From Erwinia typographi (GTDB taxonomy: Bacteria > Pseudomonadota > Gammaproteobacteria > Enterobacterales > Enterobacteriaceae), in the NCBI RefSeq assembly GCF_000773975.1, contig NZ_JRUQ01000028.1, positions 62,001 through 126,000 on the forward strand: DNA of 64,000 nt, written 5' to 3'. This document shows, in pieces, positions 37,382 to 45,676 of this stretch; position 1 is the first letter of the stretch, and each line of letters opens with the position of its first letter. Both the position numbers and the translations under genes were made by a program. The notes beneath the pieces are model-generated. The model searched no databases. It had not been told where the DNA came from and saw only the letters and a list, made by a program, of their open reading frames with translations.

Positions 37382-38131
37382 TTAAAGATGATGCGTAAAA
37401 AAAGCCGCCGTCGCCGTTAGCGCTGGCGGCGTGATGCGATGCCCGATGCCGCGCTCAGTTATATAGGTGAGATTCGCATCGAGCTTCGCTTCACGCAGCG
37501 CTTTTTCCAACCTGGCGCTTTCTGCGGCAGGCACGACCTCATCCGCATCCCCATGCCAGACCAGTAACGGTCTGTCGCCCAGCTTTTCCAGTTGCTGACT
37601 GACATCATACTCAGCCAGCGGCGCCAGCCTGCCGTCCAGCGTTTTTTTCTGCTCCGGCGTTGCGGCTGCCAGCGGAGGAAACAGCGTCCGGGCGAGCGAC
37701 ATAAAATAGCCTGAACCCATCAGACAGGCGACGCAGGAGAGATGGCTGTAGCGGGCCATGGCGCCCAACGCCGTCATACCGCCCATTGAGGCGCCCGCCA
37801 CCGCGAACCTCCCTTCGGTTATCAATCGCTGTTCGTTCAGCGCGGCCTCAAGCAGCGGCACCTCGTCAATATTGCTGCGCAGAATTTCCCAGAAGCTGGT
37901 GAGGCGCAGTTCGCTATCACCGTTATAGCGAGAACCATGCATATCCGCATCCGGCATCACCACGCGGAACCCAGCCTGAGCCAGCGCAACGGCAAACCAG
38001 GCATAGACCTCTTTGGAAGAGGTAAAGCCGTGCCAGAAAAGGATCGTCGGCAGCGCAGTATGACGCTTACCCGCTGGCGTGGCGTGCAGGCACTCTATGC
38101 CGGCAAAATTTTCTGTAGCAATTTCAATCAT
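37382..38131 (-). CDS. yjfP: Alpha/beta-hydrolase esterase YjfP
   Basis: Cytoplasmic carboxylesterase of the alpha/beta-hydrolase fold; the E. coli enzyme hydrolyses short acyl esters and some acylated sugars. The 249-residue product equals the E. coli length. The nucleophile elbow is GASMGG (near residue 113), the oxyanion region WHGFTSSKE, the acid residue lies in LLVWHGDADEVVPAAES, and a late histidine lies in RGIGHRITP. Confidence 0.92.
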   Translation of the reverse strand: MIEIATENFAGIECLHATPAGKRHTALPTILFWHGFTSSKEVYAWFAVALAQAGFRVVMPDADMHGSRYNGDSELRLTSFWEILRSNIDEVPLLEAALNEQRLITEGRFAVAGASMGGMTALGAMARYSHLSCVACLMGSGYFMSLARTLFPPLAAATPEQKKTLDGRLAPLAEYDVSQQLEKLGDRPLLVWHGDADEVVPAAESARLEKALREAKLDANLTYITERGIGHRITPPALTATAAFFTHHL

Positions 38132-38234
38132 TACGCCTCCATTAAATTTCAGGCCACGGGGTACCCCGCCAGTCCGCCAGGCTGAAAATTGAGTTTATTC
38201 GCTAAAGCGTTAGCCTGCGCACAAAATTAAAAAC

Positions 38235-38261
38235 TAAATGTTTCATTAGCATTGCCGTTAA
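38235..38261 (+). promoter_or_regulatory. Sigma-28 (FliA) promoter of the chemoreceptor gene
   Basis: TAAA (38235-38238), exactly 15 bp, then GCCGTTAA (38254-38261) matches the FliA consensus TAAA-N15-GCCGATAA in 11 of 12 positions. It lies 35 bp upstream of the ATG. Confidence 0.8.
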
Positions 38262-38296
38262 CCGATCCAAGCCCCCACACCCTTAACAGGCCAACC

Positions 38297-40234
38297 ATGA
38301 AAACTTCCTTATTCCGACGTCTGAGCCTTGGCGTCAAGCTATCGGTTATCACCTCAGCAAGCGTCGCCGTCTTGTTTCTGATCCTGACCCTGGCGCTAAC
38401 CCATAACGCCGCCAGACAGCTACAGGCGCTGACTCAGGAAAATATGGATAACCAGGTCAGTGGGATTAGCGATATGGCCTCCATGTTCGGGAGCACGCTC
38501 AGCGATGAGGTCGCCAATTATACCGCCTTGTTCCAGAGCTTTTTACCCAAGCGATTCTCGCTGGATGCTTCTCAGCCTATCGCCATTGGTTCAGAGCAGA
38601 CGCCAACTATGCGGGCCGGGCTGAAGACCCTGAACCTGGACCAGGTGCTGGTCGACGAATTTCAGCAGCGCACCGGCGCGATCTCCACCATTTTTGTGCG
38701 CATGGGCGATGATTTTATGCGCATCTCCACCTCACTGCGCAAGCAGGATGGCGAGCGCGCTATCGGCACCCGCCTTGACCACGCCAGCCCGGCCTGGCAA
38801 CAGATGCAGAAAGGTGAAACCTGGCAGGGCGTGAGTATGCTGTTTGGTAAACGCTATATCACCCAGTATCAACCCGTTAAGGACAGCAGCGGCAGCGTGA
38901 TCGGCATTCTTTTTGTTGGCGTGGACATCAGTAAGCAGTATGCCGAAATCCGCCGGAAAGTGCTGAATAAGAAACTGGGAGCATCCGGTCACTTTGTGGT
39001 GCTGGATAACGCCGGGGGGAAAAATCACGGCAGCTTTGTCTTCCATCCGACAGAAGAAGGCAAGCTGCCGCGCTGGTCGGATACGCTGCAACAGCGGCTG
39101 TTAAACACGGCCAGCGGTACGGTTGAGGCTGTCGGTGAAGAGGGGGATACGCAGATGCTGACCTGGCGACATCTGCCGGAGTGGAACTGGGTGATCCTGG
39201 GCGAGGTCAACAAGGCCAGCCTGCTGGCACCGATTAAACAGATCCGCGATCTGTTTCTGCTGATCGGTACGGCACTGGTGCTGGCCTTTGCGCTGGGTTT
39301 TGTGATGGTGACCCGCCGCTGGCTGAGCAAACCCTTGCAGCAGGTGATCGAGCTGGCTCGTCACTACTCTGCCGGTAACCTACAGGCCACGCTGAATACT
39401 CAGCGCCATGATGAAGTGGGCCAGCTGATTAACGCGATTAACGGCATTGGCGACGGATTACAGCACATCGTTTCGCAGGTCCGCGAGGCGGCTCGGGAGA
39501 TCAGCAGCGGCACCGATGCGATTGCGGTAAGCAGTGAGAATATTAGCGAGCAGATCTCGCGTCAGGCCAGCAGCGTGGAAGAGACCTCGGCCAGCATGGA
39601 GCAGCTAAGCGCGACGGTGGCGCAGAACGCCGAAAATGTCGCTCAGGCGCTGACGCTGGTTGATGAAACCTCAGCCGCCGTGCAGAGCGGCGGCGCGACG
39701 GTGTCGCGCTCGGTGGTGACGATGAGCGACATCAAGAACGCTTCGCAGAGCATTGCCGATATTACCCACGTCATTGAGTCTATTGCCTTCCAGACCAATA
39801 TCCTGGCGCTGAACGCGGCGGTAGAGGCCGCCCGCGCCGGGGAGCACGGCAAAGGGTTTGCCGTGGTGGCGGCTGAAGTCCGCGCGCTGGCCCAGCGCAG
39901 CGCCCAGGCCGCGAAAGAAATTGGCGGGTTGATTGAAAACTCGCTGAGCAAAGTGGTGCAGGGGCACGCTTTGTCTGAACAAACGCGTCAGGTGATGGAA
40001 GAGATTGTCGGCCGTATTGGGCAGGTGAAGGCACTGATGAGCGACATCAACATCGCCTCGAGAGAGCAGTCCGCCGGGATTGGTCAGGTGAACATTGCAA
40101 TGACGCAGATCGGCCAGGCTACGCACCAGAACACCGGGCTGGTTTCCACCTCCGAGGAGACGGCCCAGGATCTCAGCCGCAAAGGCCACCACCTGACGCA
40201 GCTGGTCAGCGTATTTACGCTAAAAGACGAATAA
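38297..40234 (+). CDS. Methyl-accepting chemotaxis protein with a Cache sensor domain
   Basis: Transmembrane chemoreceptor of 645 residues from the ATG at 38297 (MKTSLFRRLSLGVKLSVITSASVAVLFLILTLALTH). A first membrane helix (about 15-35) is followed by a large periplasmic Cache-type domain (about 36-305, including WQGVSMLFGKRYITQYQPVKDSSGSVIGILFVGVDI), a second helix (about 318-340), HAMP and a signalling domain with the hairpin tip ESIAFQTNILALNAAVEAARAGE. It ends VFTLKDE and lacks a CheR/CheB-tethering NWETF pentapeptide. The ligand is unknown. A FliA-type promoter ties it to the motility regulon; no flagellar genes are in this window. Confidence 0.9.
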   Translation: MKTSLFRRLSLGVKLSVITSASVAVLFLILTLALTHNAARQLQALTQENMDNQVSGISDMASMFGSTLSDEVANYTALFQSFLPKRFSLDASQPIAIGSEQTPTMRAGLKTLNLDQVLVDEFQQRTGAISTIFVRMGDDFMRISTSLRKQDGERAIGTRLDHASPAWQQMQKGETWQGVSMLFGKRYITQYQPVKDSSGSVIGILFVGVDISKQYAEIRRKVLNKKLGASGHFVVLDNAGGKNHGSFVFHPTEEGKLPRWSDTLQQRLLNTASGTVEAVGEEGDTQMLTWRHLPEWNWVILGEVNKASLLAPIKQIRDLFLLIGTALVLAFALGFVMVTRRWLSKPLQQVIELARHYSAGNLQATLNTQRHDEVGQLINAINGIGDGLQHIVSQVREAAREISSGTDAIAVSSENISEQISRQASSVEETSASMEQLSATVAQNAENVAQALTLVDETSAAVQSGGATVSRSVVTMSDIKNASQSIADITHVIESIAFQTNILALNAAVEAARAGEHGKGFAVVAAEVRALAQRSAQAAKEIGGLIENSLSKVVQGHALSEQTRQVMEEIVGRIGQVKALMSDINIASREQSAGIGQVNIAMTQIGQATHQNTGLVSTSEETAQDLSRKGHHLTQLVSVFTLKDE

Positions 40235-40239
40235 TCACG

Positions 40240-40270
40240 GTGGGATAGCTTACACTATCAGTTATCCCAC
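40240..40270. other. Inverted repeat between the chemoreceptor gene and bsmA
   Basis: GTGGGATA (40240-40247) and TATCCCAC (40263-40270) form an 8-bp stem with a 15-nt loop, between the chemoreceptor stop and the bsmA start. It could terminate the receptor mRNA or act as a bsmA operator; there is no T-run. Confidence 0.4.
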
Positions 40271-40285
40271 TGCTGAGAACTCGCT

Positions 40286-40618
40286 ATGTGTCGGTTACTG
40301 ACGTTGCTGTTTATCTTGCTGACCGCTGGCTGTAGCCAGCTTGAAACCAGGCCTGAACCTCCCCCGCCGCCAACGTCCAGGGCGCAGGAGGTCACCCGCG
40401 CGCAAAGCCAGAGTCTTAGCCAGAGCCGGTTGGGTACTGTCAGCGTCTCTGAACACGGCTCGCCGGACGACGCGGAGCGAGCCATTGCGGCCAAAGCCAA
40501 CGCCGCTGGCGCAGCCTACTACTATATTCAGTTGGTCAGCGAGACGGTGATGCCGGGCCTGTGGTACTCCAGCGCCATTCTTTACGGCCCTTTAACCACC
40601 GCCAGCCCGCAACAGTAA
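40286..40618 (+). CDS. bsmA: Biofilm/peroxide-stress lipoprotein BsmA (YjfO)
   Basis: DUF1471-family lipoprotein; the E. coli protein affects biofilm maturation and peroxide resistance. The 110-residue precursor has a lipobox ending LTAGC (Cys16), a Pro-rich spacer (PEPPPPPTSR) and a DUF1471 domain with the typical ANAAGAAYYYIQLVSETVMPGLWYSSAILYG end. Its last 27 bp overlap the end of aidB on the opposite strand. A position next to aidB is as in E. coli. Confidence 0.9.
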   Translation: MCRLLTLLFILLTAGCSQLETRPEPPPPPTSRAQEVTRAQSQSLSQSRLGTVSVSEHGSPDDAERAIAAKANAAGAAYYYIQLVSETVMPGLWYSSAILYGPLTTASPQQ

Positions 40619-42220
40619 ACGCTCAGCGACAGGTTCAGCCAGGCGTGAGTGACCGCGCCGGTCCAGCATCTGGCGGCACCAGGCATCCGCCATCCCCGGC
40701 TCCAGGCTGGTCATCACCTGAACACCGCAGGCCAGCGCGAACAGCCCTTCGCACAGGCTATGCGCCTGGGCTTCCTGAGGCTTAGCCAGGCGTAGCTTTA
40801 TCTGCCGCCACAGGCTGTCGAAGTGCCGGTTCTGGCCTTTCACCCCGTCAAATTCCGCCGAGAGCACGTCTACTATACCCGGCTGCTTAGTCAGCACCCG
40901 CAGCACGTCCAGGCACATCACGTTTCCCGATCCTTCCCAGATGCTGTTCACCGGCATTTCCCGATAAAGGCGCGGCAGCTCGCTCTCTTCGCAATAGCCA
41001 ATGCCGCCCAGCACCTCCATCGACTCAGCCACAAAGCCAATCCCTCGTTTGCACACCGTGTATTTGGCCGCCGGGGTAAAAAGCCGGCTAAAGATTTTCT
41101 CCTGCTCATTTTCTCCCCGCGACCAGGCGCGCGCCAGACGCATCAGCAGCGCAGTTTGCCCCTCCAGCACCAGAGCCTGCGAGCAGAGAAGCTGCCTCAT
41201 CAGCGGCTGATCCACCAGGTTTTTCCCCAGCACCTGACGCTGGTGGGCATGATACAGGGCAATGGAGAAAGCCCGACGCATCATGGCGTGGCTGCCAAGC
41301 GCGCAGTCAAAACGGGTATAGCCGCCCATCTTCAGAATTTGCCGGACGCCCTCGCCCTCTTCCCCGATCAGCCAGCCGCTGGCGCCAAAAAACTCAACCT
41401 CAGCGCTGGCATTCGAGCGGTTCCCCAGCTTCTCTTTCAGCCTTTCAATATGCAGCGCATTTTTTTCTCCGCCCGGCAGCAGGCGAGGCAGGAAGAAGCA
41501 GGACAGCCCGCCTTTCGCCTGCGCCAGCACCAGATGAGCGTCGCTCTGCGGCACGGAAAAAAACCATTTGTGGCCGGTTAACTGGTAGCACTCCCCGCTG
41601 CCGCGAGAGGCGGTCGGCTCTGCGCGCGTGGTATTACTCAGCACGTCGGTACCTCCCTGCTTTTCGGTCATCCCCATGCCAATCAGCAGCCCTTTTTTCA
41701 GCGGAGCCACCTGCACATGCGGGTCATAACGGTCCGAAAGCAGCGGCTTTAGCCAGTCCTGCAACGAAGTCGGCAGATATTTTTGTAACAGAGGGATGGC
41801 GCCAAAGGTCATAGTGACAGGGCACAGGCTCCCCGCCTCTACCTGAGCATGAAGCATAAAGCGCGCGGCGCGGGCGACAAACGCCGCTTCCGGCGCCCGC
41901 TCCAGCCAGGGCAGATTGTGCACCCGGTTGGCGCAAAGTCCCTGCATCAGCAGGTGCCAGGCGGGATGAAAGCGCACCTCATCCAGCCGCTCGCCGCAGG
42001 GATCGTAGCGCAACAGCTCCGGCGGGTAGCCATTGGCCAACCTGCCCAGCTCCAGCGATTCGGCGCTACCCAACTGTTGTCCAACGGAAGCGAGTAAATC
42101 GCTGTCCCAGCCTGCCCCTTCACGCTGCACGGCTTCACGCAGCGGCGTGTCCGACAAAAACAGGTTGCTGTTCGCCAGCGGGCGGGGCTGATTAAATACG
42201 CTGTGGGTTTTCCAGTCCAT
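40592..42220 (-). CDS. aidB: Adaptive-response acyl-CoA-dehydrogenase-like flavoprotein AidB
   Basis: FAD-containing, DNA-binding protein induced in the Ada response to alkylation; its true substrate is unclear. The 542-residue product (E. coli 541) starts MDWKTHSVFNQPRPLANSNLFLSD and holds family stretches GMGMTEKQGGTDVLSNTTRAE, WFFSVPQSDAHLVLAQ, LKMGGYTRFDCALGSHAMMRRAFS and LPRLYREMPVNSIWEGSGNVMCLDVLR. In E. coli the gene is activated by methylated Ada; I did not identify that site here. Its end overlaps bsmA convergently by 27 bp. Confidence 0.95.
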   Translation of the reverse strand: MDWKTHSVFNQPRPLANSNLFLSDTPLREAVQREGAGWDSDLLASVGQQLGSAESLELGRLANGYPPELLRYDPCGERLDEVRFHPAWHLLMQGLCANRVHNLPWLERAPEAAFVARAARFMLHAQVEAGSLCPVTMTFGAIPLLQKYLPTSLQDWLKPLLSDRYDPHVQVAPLKKGLLIGMGMTEKQGGTDVLSNTTRAEPTASRGSGECYQLTGHKWFFSVPQSDAHLVLAQAKGGLSCFFLPRLLPGGEKNALHIERLKEKLGNRSNASAEVEFFGASGWLIGEEGEGVRQILKMGGYTRFDCALGSHAMMRRAFSIALYHAHQRQVLGKNLVDQPLMRQLLCSQALVLEGQTALLMRLARAWSRGENEQEKIFSRLFTPAAKYTVCKRGIGFVAESMEVLGGIGYCEESELPRLYREMPVNSIWEGSGNVMCLDVLRVLTKQPGIVDVLSAEFDGVKGQNRHFDSLWRQIKLRLAKPQEAQAHSLCEGLFALACGVQVMTSLEPGMADAWCRQMLDRRGHSRLAEPVAERLLLRAGGG

Positions 42221-42266
42221 CTCGGCTCCCTCTCAGATTCAGGGTAAGTATGAGAGCCTGCCGGGG

Positions 42267-43442
42267 TTATGCCTGGCCCTGATGTGGATTTGTGCAGGGG
42301 ATCACAACCTGCCCGCGCGGATCGGTTGGCGCGGGAAAAGCCGCCATCAGCGCGGCAGGCGAACGGCGGCGGCGAATCAAATCGCGCATCCTTGCCATCC
42401 ACGGCGCACTTTCGCGGAAAAAGCGCCGGTATCCCTCACAGAGTGCGCTCTTACCGCCCGGCGGACGGTGTTTAGGACAGTCGCCGTGACAAAAGGGGCG
42501 CTCCCGGCACGTCAGGCACTCCGGCGGCAGCGCCGTTTTTTTGGCGGCGCCAAAGGCAATAGCGGCCCGGCTGGCATTAAGCTCGCTTAACGGCGTCTGG
42601 CGCAGGTTGCCCACCCACCACGGCGGTCCAACAAAATGGTCGCACTGGTAAAGGTCGCCATTCGCCTCCAGCGCAAAAGCATGACCGCAGGTTTCACTCA
42701 ACACGCACAGTTGTGACGGGAAGCCATTCCAAATTCCCAGCGTGGATTCAAACAGCTGAATATGGATGCGGCCAATATCCTGTCGACCCCAGCGCATAAA
42801 GACGGTGGTGAGGAATTGCCCCCATATCTCCGCCGTCACCGATTCAGGCGTCAGATTTCCCGCCGCATCCCACTCTACCAGCGGAATAAATTGCAGCCAC
42901 GGCGTGCCAAGCTGACGCAGAAAGGCGTACATCTGTTCTGGTTGCCGACCGTTAAGATTATTCACGACCACCATCAGGTTAAAGGCGATCTGATGCCTGC
43001 GCAGACGGTTCAGAGTCGCCATAACCCGATGGTGCGACGGCAACCCGCGGCGCGTCACCCGGTAGCGATCGTGCAGTTCTGCCGGGCCATCCAGCGATAA
43101 CCCCACCAGCCACTGATGCTGCCGCAGAAACGCGCACCACGCGTCATTCAGCAACAGGCCGTTGGTTTGCAGGGAATTATGAATACGTTTGCCGCAGGCA
43201 TAGCGCTGTTGCAGAGCCACCACCTTTTCAAAAAAGGGCAGCCCGCACAGCGTCGGTTCGCCCCCTTGCCAGGCGAATTCCACCTCATCGCCGGGCTGTG
43301 CGGCGATGTGCTGGCGGATGTAGAGACGCAGCGTCTCCTCATCCATCACTGGCAGCATCGGCTTATCAAGGTAAAAACAGTAGCGGCAGCTGAGATTGCA
43401 ACGCGAGCCTGCTGGCTTCGCCATTACGTGACATCCCTTCAT
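42267..43442 (-). CDS. yidF: Anaerobic sulfatase-maturating radical-SAM enzyme (YidF family)
   Basis: Predicted radical-SAM enzyme converting the active-site cysteine of the neighbouring sulfatase to formylglycine. The 391-residue product has the SAM-cluster motif Cys15-x3-Cys19-x2-Cys22 (CNLSCRYC), then FAWQGGEPTLCG and TNGLLLND, and a SPASM region with the later cysteines CDHFVGPPWWVGN, CLTCRERPFCHGDCPKHRPPGG and CEGYRRFF. E. coli K-12 YidF is annotated much shorter, so this appears to be the full-length form. It overlaps yidG by 4 bp and is last in yidK-J-H-G-F. Confidence 0.9.
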   Translation of the reverse strand: MKGCHVMAKPAGSRCNLSCRYCFYLDKPMLPVMDEETLRLYIRQHIAAQPGDEVEFAWQGGEPTLCGLPFFEKVVALQQRYACGKRIHNSLQTNGLLLNDAWCAFLRQHQWLVGLSLDGPAELHDRYRVTRRGLPSHHRVMATLNRLRRHQIAFNLMVVVNNLNGRQPEQMYAFLRQLGTPWLQFIPLVEWDAAGNLTPESVTAEIWGQFLTTVFMRWGRQDIGRIHIQLFESTLGIWNGFPSQLCVLSETCGHAFALEANGDLYQCDHFVGPPWWVGNLRQTPLSELNASRAAIAFGAAKKTALPPECLTCRERPFCHGDCPKHRPPGGKSALCEGYRRFFRESAPWMARMRDLIRRRRSPAALMAAFPAPTDPRGQVVIPCTNPHQGQA

Positions 43443-43795
43443 AACTGGCCGCCGGTGAATAAGGCCGCTAAATGATGGCTGCTAAACAGCAAGGCCAGCA
43501 CCATCACCGCACAGGTGATTCCCAGCTTCGCCGCCTGGGCCGCCCCGCCCGCGAAGTCGCTGCGGCCTTCGTCTATTTTTCCCCGCTGTCGGGCATAGCC
43601 GCACAGCAGCAGCCACAGGCTGAACAGAAGGATCATTACGCACCCGAACGGCACGCTGGAGAGCTGGCGCTGATGCCGCAGCGCCAGCGCCATCAGCACG
43701 CCGCAGCCGAGCAGCGTGCGAAACCAGGCCAGAGACGTTCTTTCCGGCTGAAGTCCGGGGTTGGCAAGCCTTCGGGCACGACGTCTAGCTGGCAT
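43439..43795 (-). CDS. yidG: DUF202 inner-membrane protein YidG
   Basis: Small membrane protein of 118 residues (E. coli 120) with the DUF202 start DPGLQPERTSLAWFRT-like segment (NPGLQPERTSLAWFRTLLGCG) and three predicted membrane helices. Function is unknown. It overlaps yidH by 11 bp and yidF by 4 bp, so it is tightly coupled to the sulfatase unit. Confidence 0.9.
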   Translation of the reverse strand: MPARRRARRLANPGLQPERTSLAWFRTLLGCGVLMALALRHQRQLSSVPFGCVMILLFSLWLLLCGYARQRGKIDEGRSDFAGGAAQAAKLGITCAVMVLALLFSSHHLAALFTGGQL

Positions 43796-44132
43796 ACACT
43801 ACCCCTCCCATCAGCGCCACTGACGCCGCAGTGATTGCCAGCGCCACCAGTTGCAGCATCCGCGTGTAGGGCAAATCTTCCTTCAGCCGCATGGCCTGCT
43901 CATTACGCAGCCAGCGCAGATAGCCCAGCGCCGCCAGCAGCGCGGCGAACAGGCACAGCAGCAGCGCCAGCGCCTGACGCACCGCCGGCGTGGCGATGTC
44001 CGGCGCAAACTGTTCCAGCCCCACGCCAGCCGCCAGAAACCCCAGCGCGGTGCGGATCCAGGCCAGAAACGTACGCTCATTCGCCAGTGAAAAACGGTAA
44101 TCCGGCGCTTCACCAATCCGTGACAGGCTCAT
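43785..44132 (-). CDS. yidH: DUF202 inner-membrane protein YidH
   Basis: Small membrane protein of 115 residues, the E. coli length, with APDYRFSLANERTFLAWIRTALGFLAAGVGL, the DUF202 signature, and three membrane helices. Function is unknown; it is paralogous to YidG. It follows yidJ by 44 bp. Confidence 0.92.
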   Translation of the reverse strand: MSLSRIGEAPDYRFSLANERTFLAWIRTALGFLAAGVGLEQFAPDIATPAVRQALALLLCLFAALLAALGYLRWLRNEQAMRLKEDLPYTRMLQLVALAITAASVALMGGVVYAS

Positions 44133-44176
44133 ACTTTCTCCTTACTGCGGGGCCGTTGCGGCAGCCCCGGCGATCG

Positions 44177-45676
44177 TCAGAACTTCTGCTTTTTCTCTTC
44201 CATTTTCACCCCCCGGGTCGGCATACCGGTATCATAGTCACGCACTACCGGCGAATAGCCGTCCTGCGGACGTGGCCGGAATGGCCCCATCCAGCGCGGT
44301 TCGGCATCCGGTCGCCATGAGCGACACGCCCATTGATAAGAGCGGAACGGGTCGCGGATGCGCTCCATATAGTCGAGTAACGCGTCGTGCAGCTGATTAC
44401 GCTCTGCGGCAAAGTCGGGATGGTCGATCAGGTTATGGATCTCCTCAGGATCGGCGTGGCGATCGTACAGCTCGTCGCTGGTGAACAGGTTGATCGTCAG
44501 CTTAAAGCGCGAGGTCACCCAGCAGCGCACTGGAATAAAGCCGCCAAAACTGTCGTGCTCGATTTCGTAACGGTTGAATTCCACCATCACCCCACGATCG
44601 CCCTCGGCCTGCATGATGTTTCCGCCCGGCAGAATCGCGGGCTGCTCAATGCCGGCCAGCGCCATCAGCGTCGGCAACAGGTCAATATGGCTGACCGGCG
44701 TATCGACCTGGCGCGGCCCCTGCTCGCCCGCTGGCGGGCAGACGATCAGTGGTACGCGGGTGATATCGTCATACATCGCCGCCCCTTTGCTGATCAGCTG
44801 ATGCGCCCCCATCATCTCACCGTGATCGGAGGTATAAACCAGCCAGGTATTCTCACGCTGCTCCGGCGTCAGGGCCGCCACCACCCGGCCAATCTGGTCG
44901 TCAACAAAGTCGTTGCAGGCGAAGTAGAGCGGATGATGGTAGCGACCATCCTCACCGACCGGCGAAGGCATGGCGTCAGCCCACAGCTGATGGTGAAGCG
45001 GCTTGTGCTCAAGGTTATCCTGCGCGCGCGGGCCGAGATCGTAATAAAAGTCCTGGTACTTATCGATATATTCCGCCGGACAGGTGAAGGGATGGTGCGG
45101 TTCATCATAGGAGACCACCATCAGGAACGGCCGATCCTGCCGTTCGGGACGCTGAACGAAGTCGATCGCTCGTTTGCTGATACGCCAGGCCCAGGTAAAG
45201 GTTTCATCGATATTGTTGGCGCGGATATCTTCGGCGCTGTTCAACCCGTTGCGCCACAGCCCCGTTTGCTGCTCGCTCAGCTCTGCAAGATAGTTGGCGC
45301 CATCGAACCAGTATTCGGCGTCCCACTCCGGCGGACAGACGCCGGTGCCGAAGTAGTCGTGTCCGTCGAGGTGCCACTTGCCGATAAAGCAGGTGTGATA
45401 ACCCGCATCCTTAAAGTAGCGACCCATCGTGCTGATATTTTTTCCGGGCGCGACGTTGTTCGTCCACGGCCCGGACTGGTTGGCGTAAATGCCGGTAAAC
45501 AATCCGGCGCGCGCCGGGGTGCAGACCGGGGTACAGGTATAGGCGGAATTGAAGCGGATCCCCTCCTCCGCCAGCGCATCGATATGGTTGGTGTTCAGCG
45601 GTTTACCGCTGTAGCAGCCCACCATATTGGTGGCCTGGGTATCGGTCATAATGAAGACAATATTCGGACGTTTCAT
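44177..45676 (-). CDS. yidJ: Cys-type sulfatase YidJ
   Basis: Predicted type I sulfatase hydrolysing sulfate esters, cytoplasmic because no signal peptide is visible. The 499-residue product (E. coli 497) begins MKRPNIVFIMTDTQATNMVGCYSG, the metal-binding start of the alkaline-phosphatase superfamily. The activation motif is Cys52-Thr-Pro-Ala-Arg56 in CTPVCTPARAGLFTG, the Cys type matured under anaerobic conditions by anSME enzymes such as the adjacent YidF. HGEMMGAH supplies later metal ligands. It overlaps yidK by 4 bp. The natural sulfated substrate is unknown. Confidence 0.95.
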   Translation of the reverse strand: MKRPNIVFIMTDTQATNMVGCYSGKPLNTNHIDALAEEGIRFNSAYTCTPVCTPARAGLFTGIYANQSGPWTNNVAPGKNISTMGRYFKDAGYHTCFIGKWHLDGHDYFGTGVCPPEWDAEYWFDGANYLAELSEQQTGLWRNGLNSAEDIRANNIDETFTWAWRISKRAIDFVQRPERQDRPFLMVVSYDEPHHPFTCPAEYIDKYQDFYYDLGPRAQDNLEHKPLHHQLWADAMPSPVGEDGRYHHPLYFACNDFVDDQIGRVVAALTPEQRENTWLVYTSDHGEMMGAHQLISKGAAMYDDITRVPLIVCPPAGEQGPRQVDTPVSHIDLLPTLMALAGIEQPAILPGGNIMQAEGDRGVMVEFNRYEIEHDSFGGFIPVRCWVTSRFKLTINLFTSDELYDRHADPEEIHNLIDHPDFAAERNQLHDALLDYMERIRDPFRSYQWACRSWRPDAEPRWMGPFRPRPQDGYSPVVRDYDTGMPTRGVKMEEKKQKF

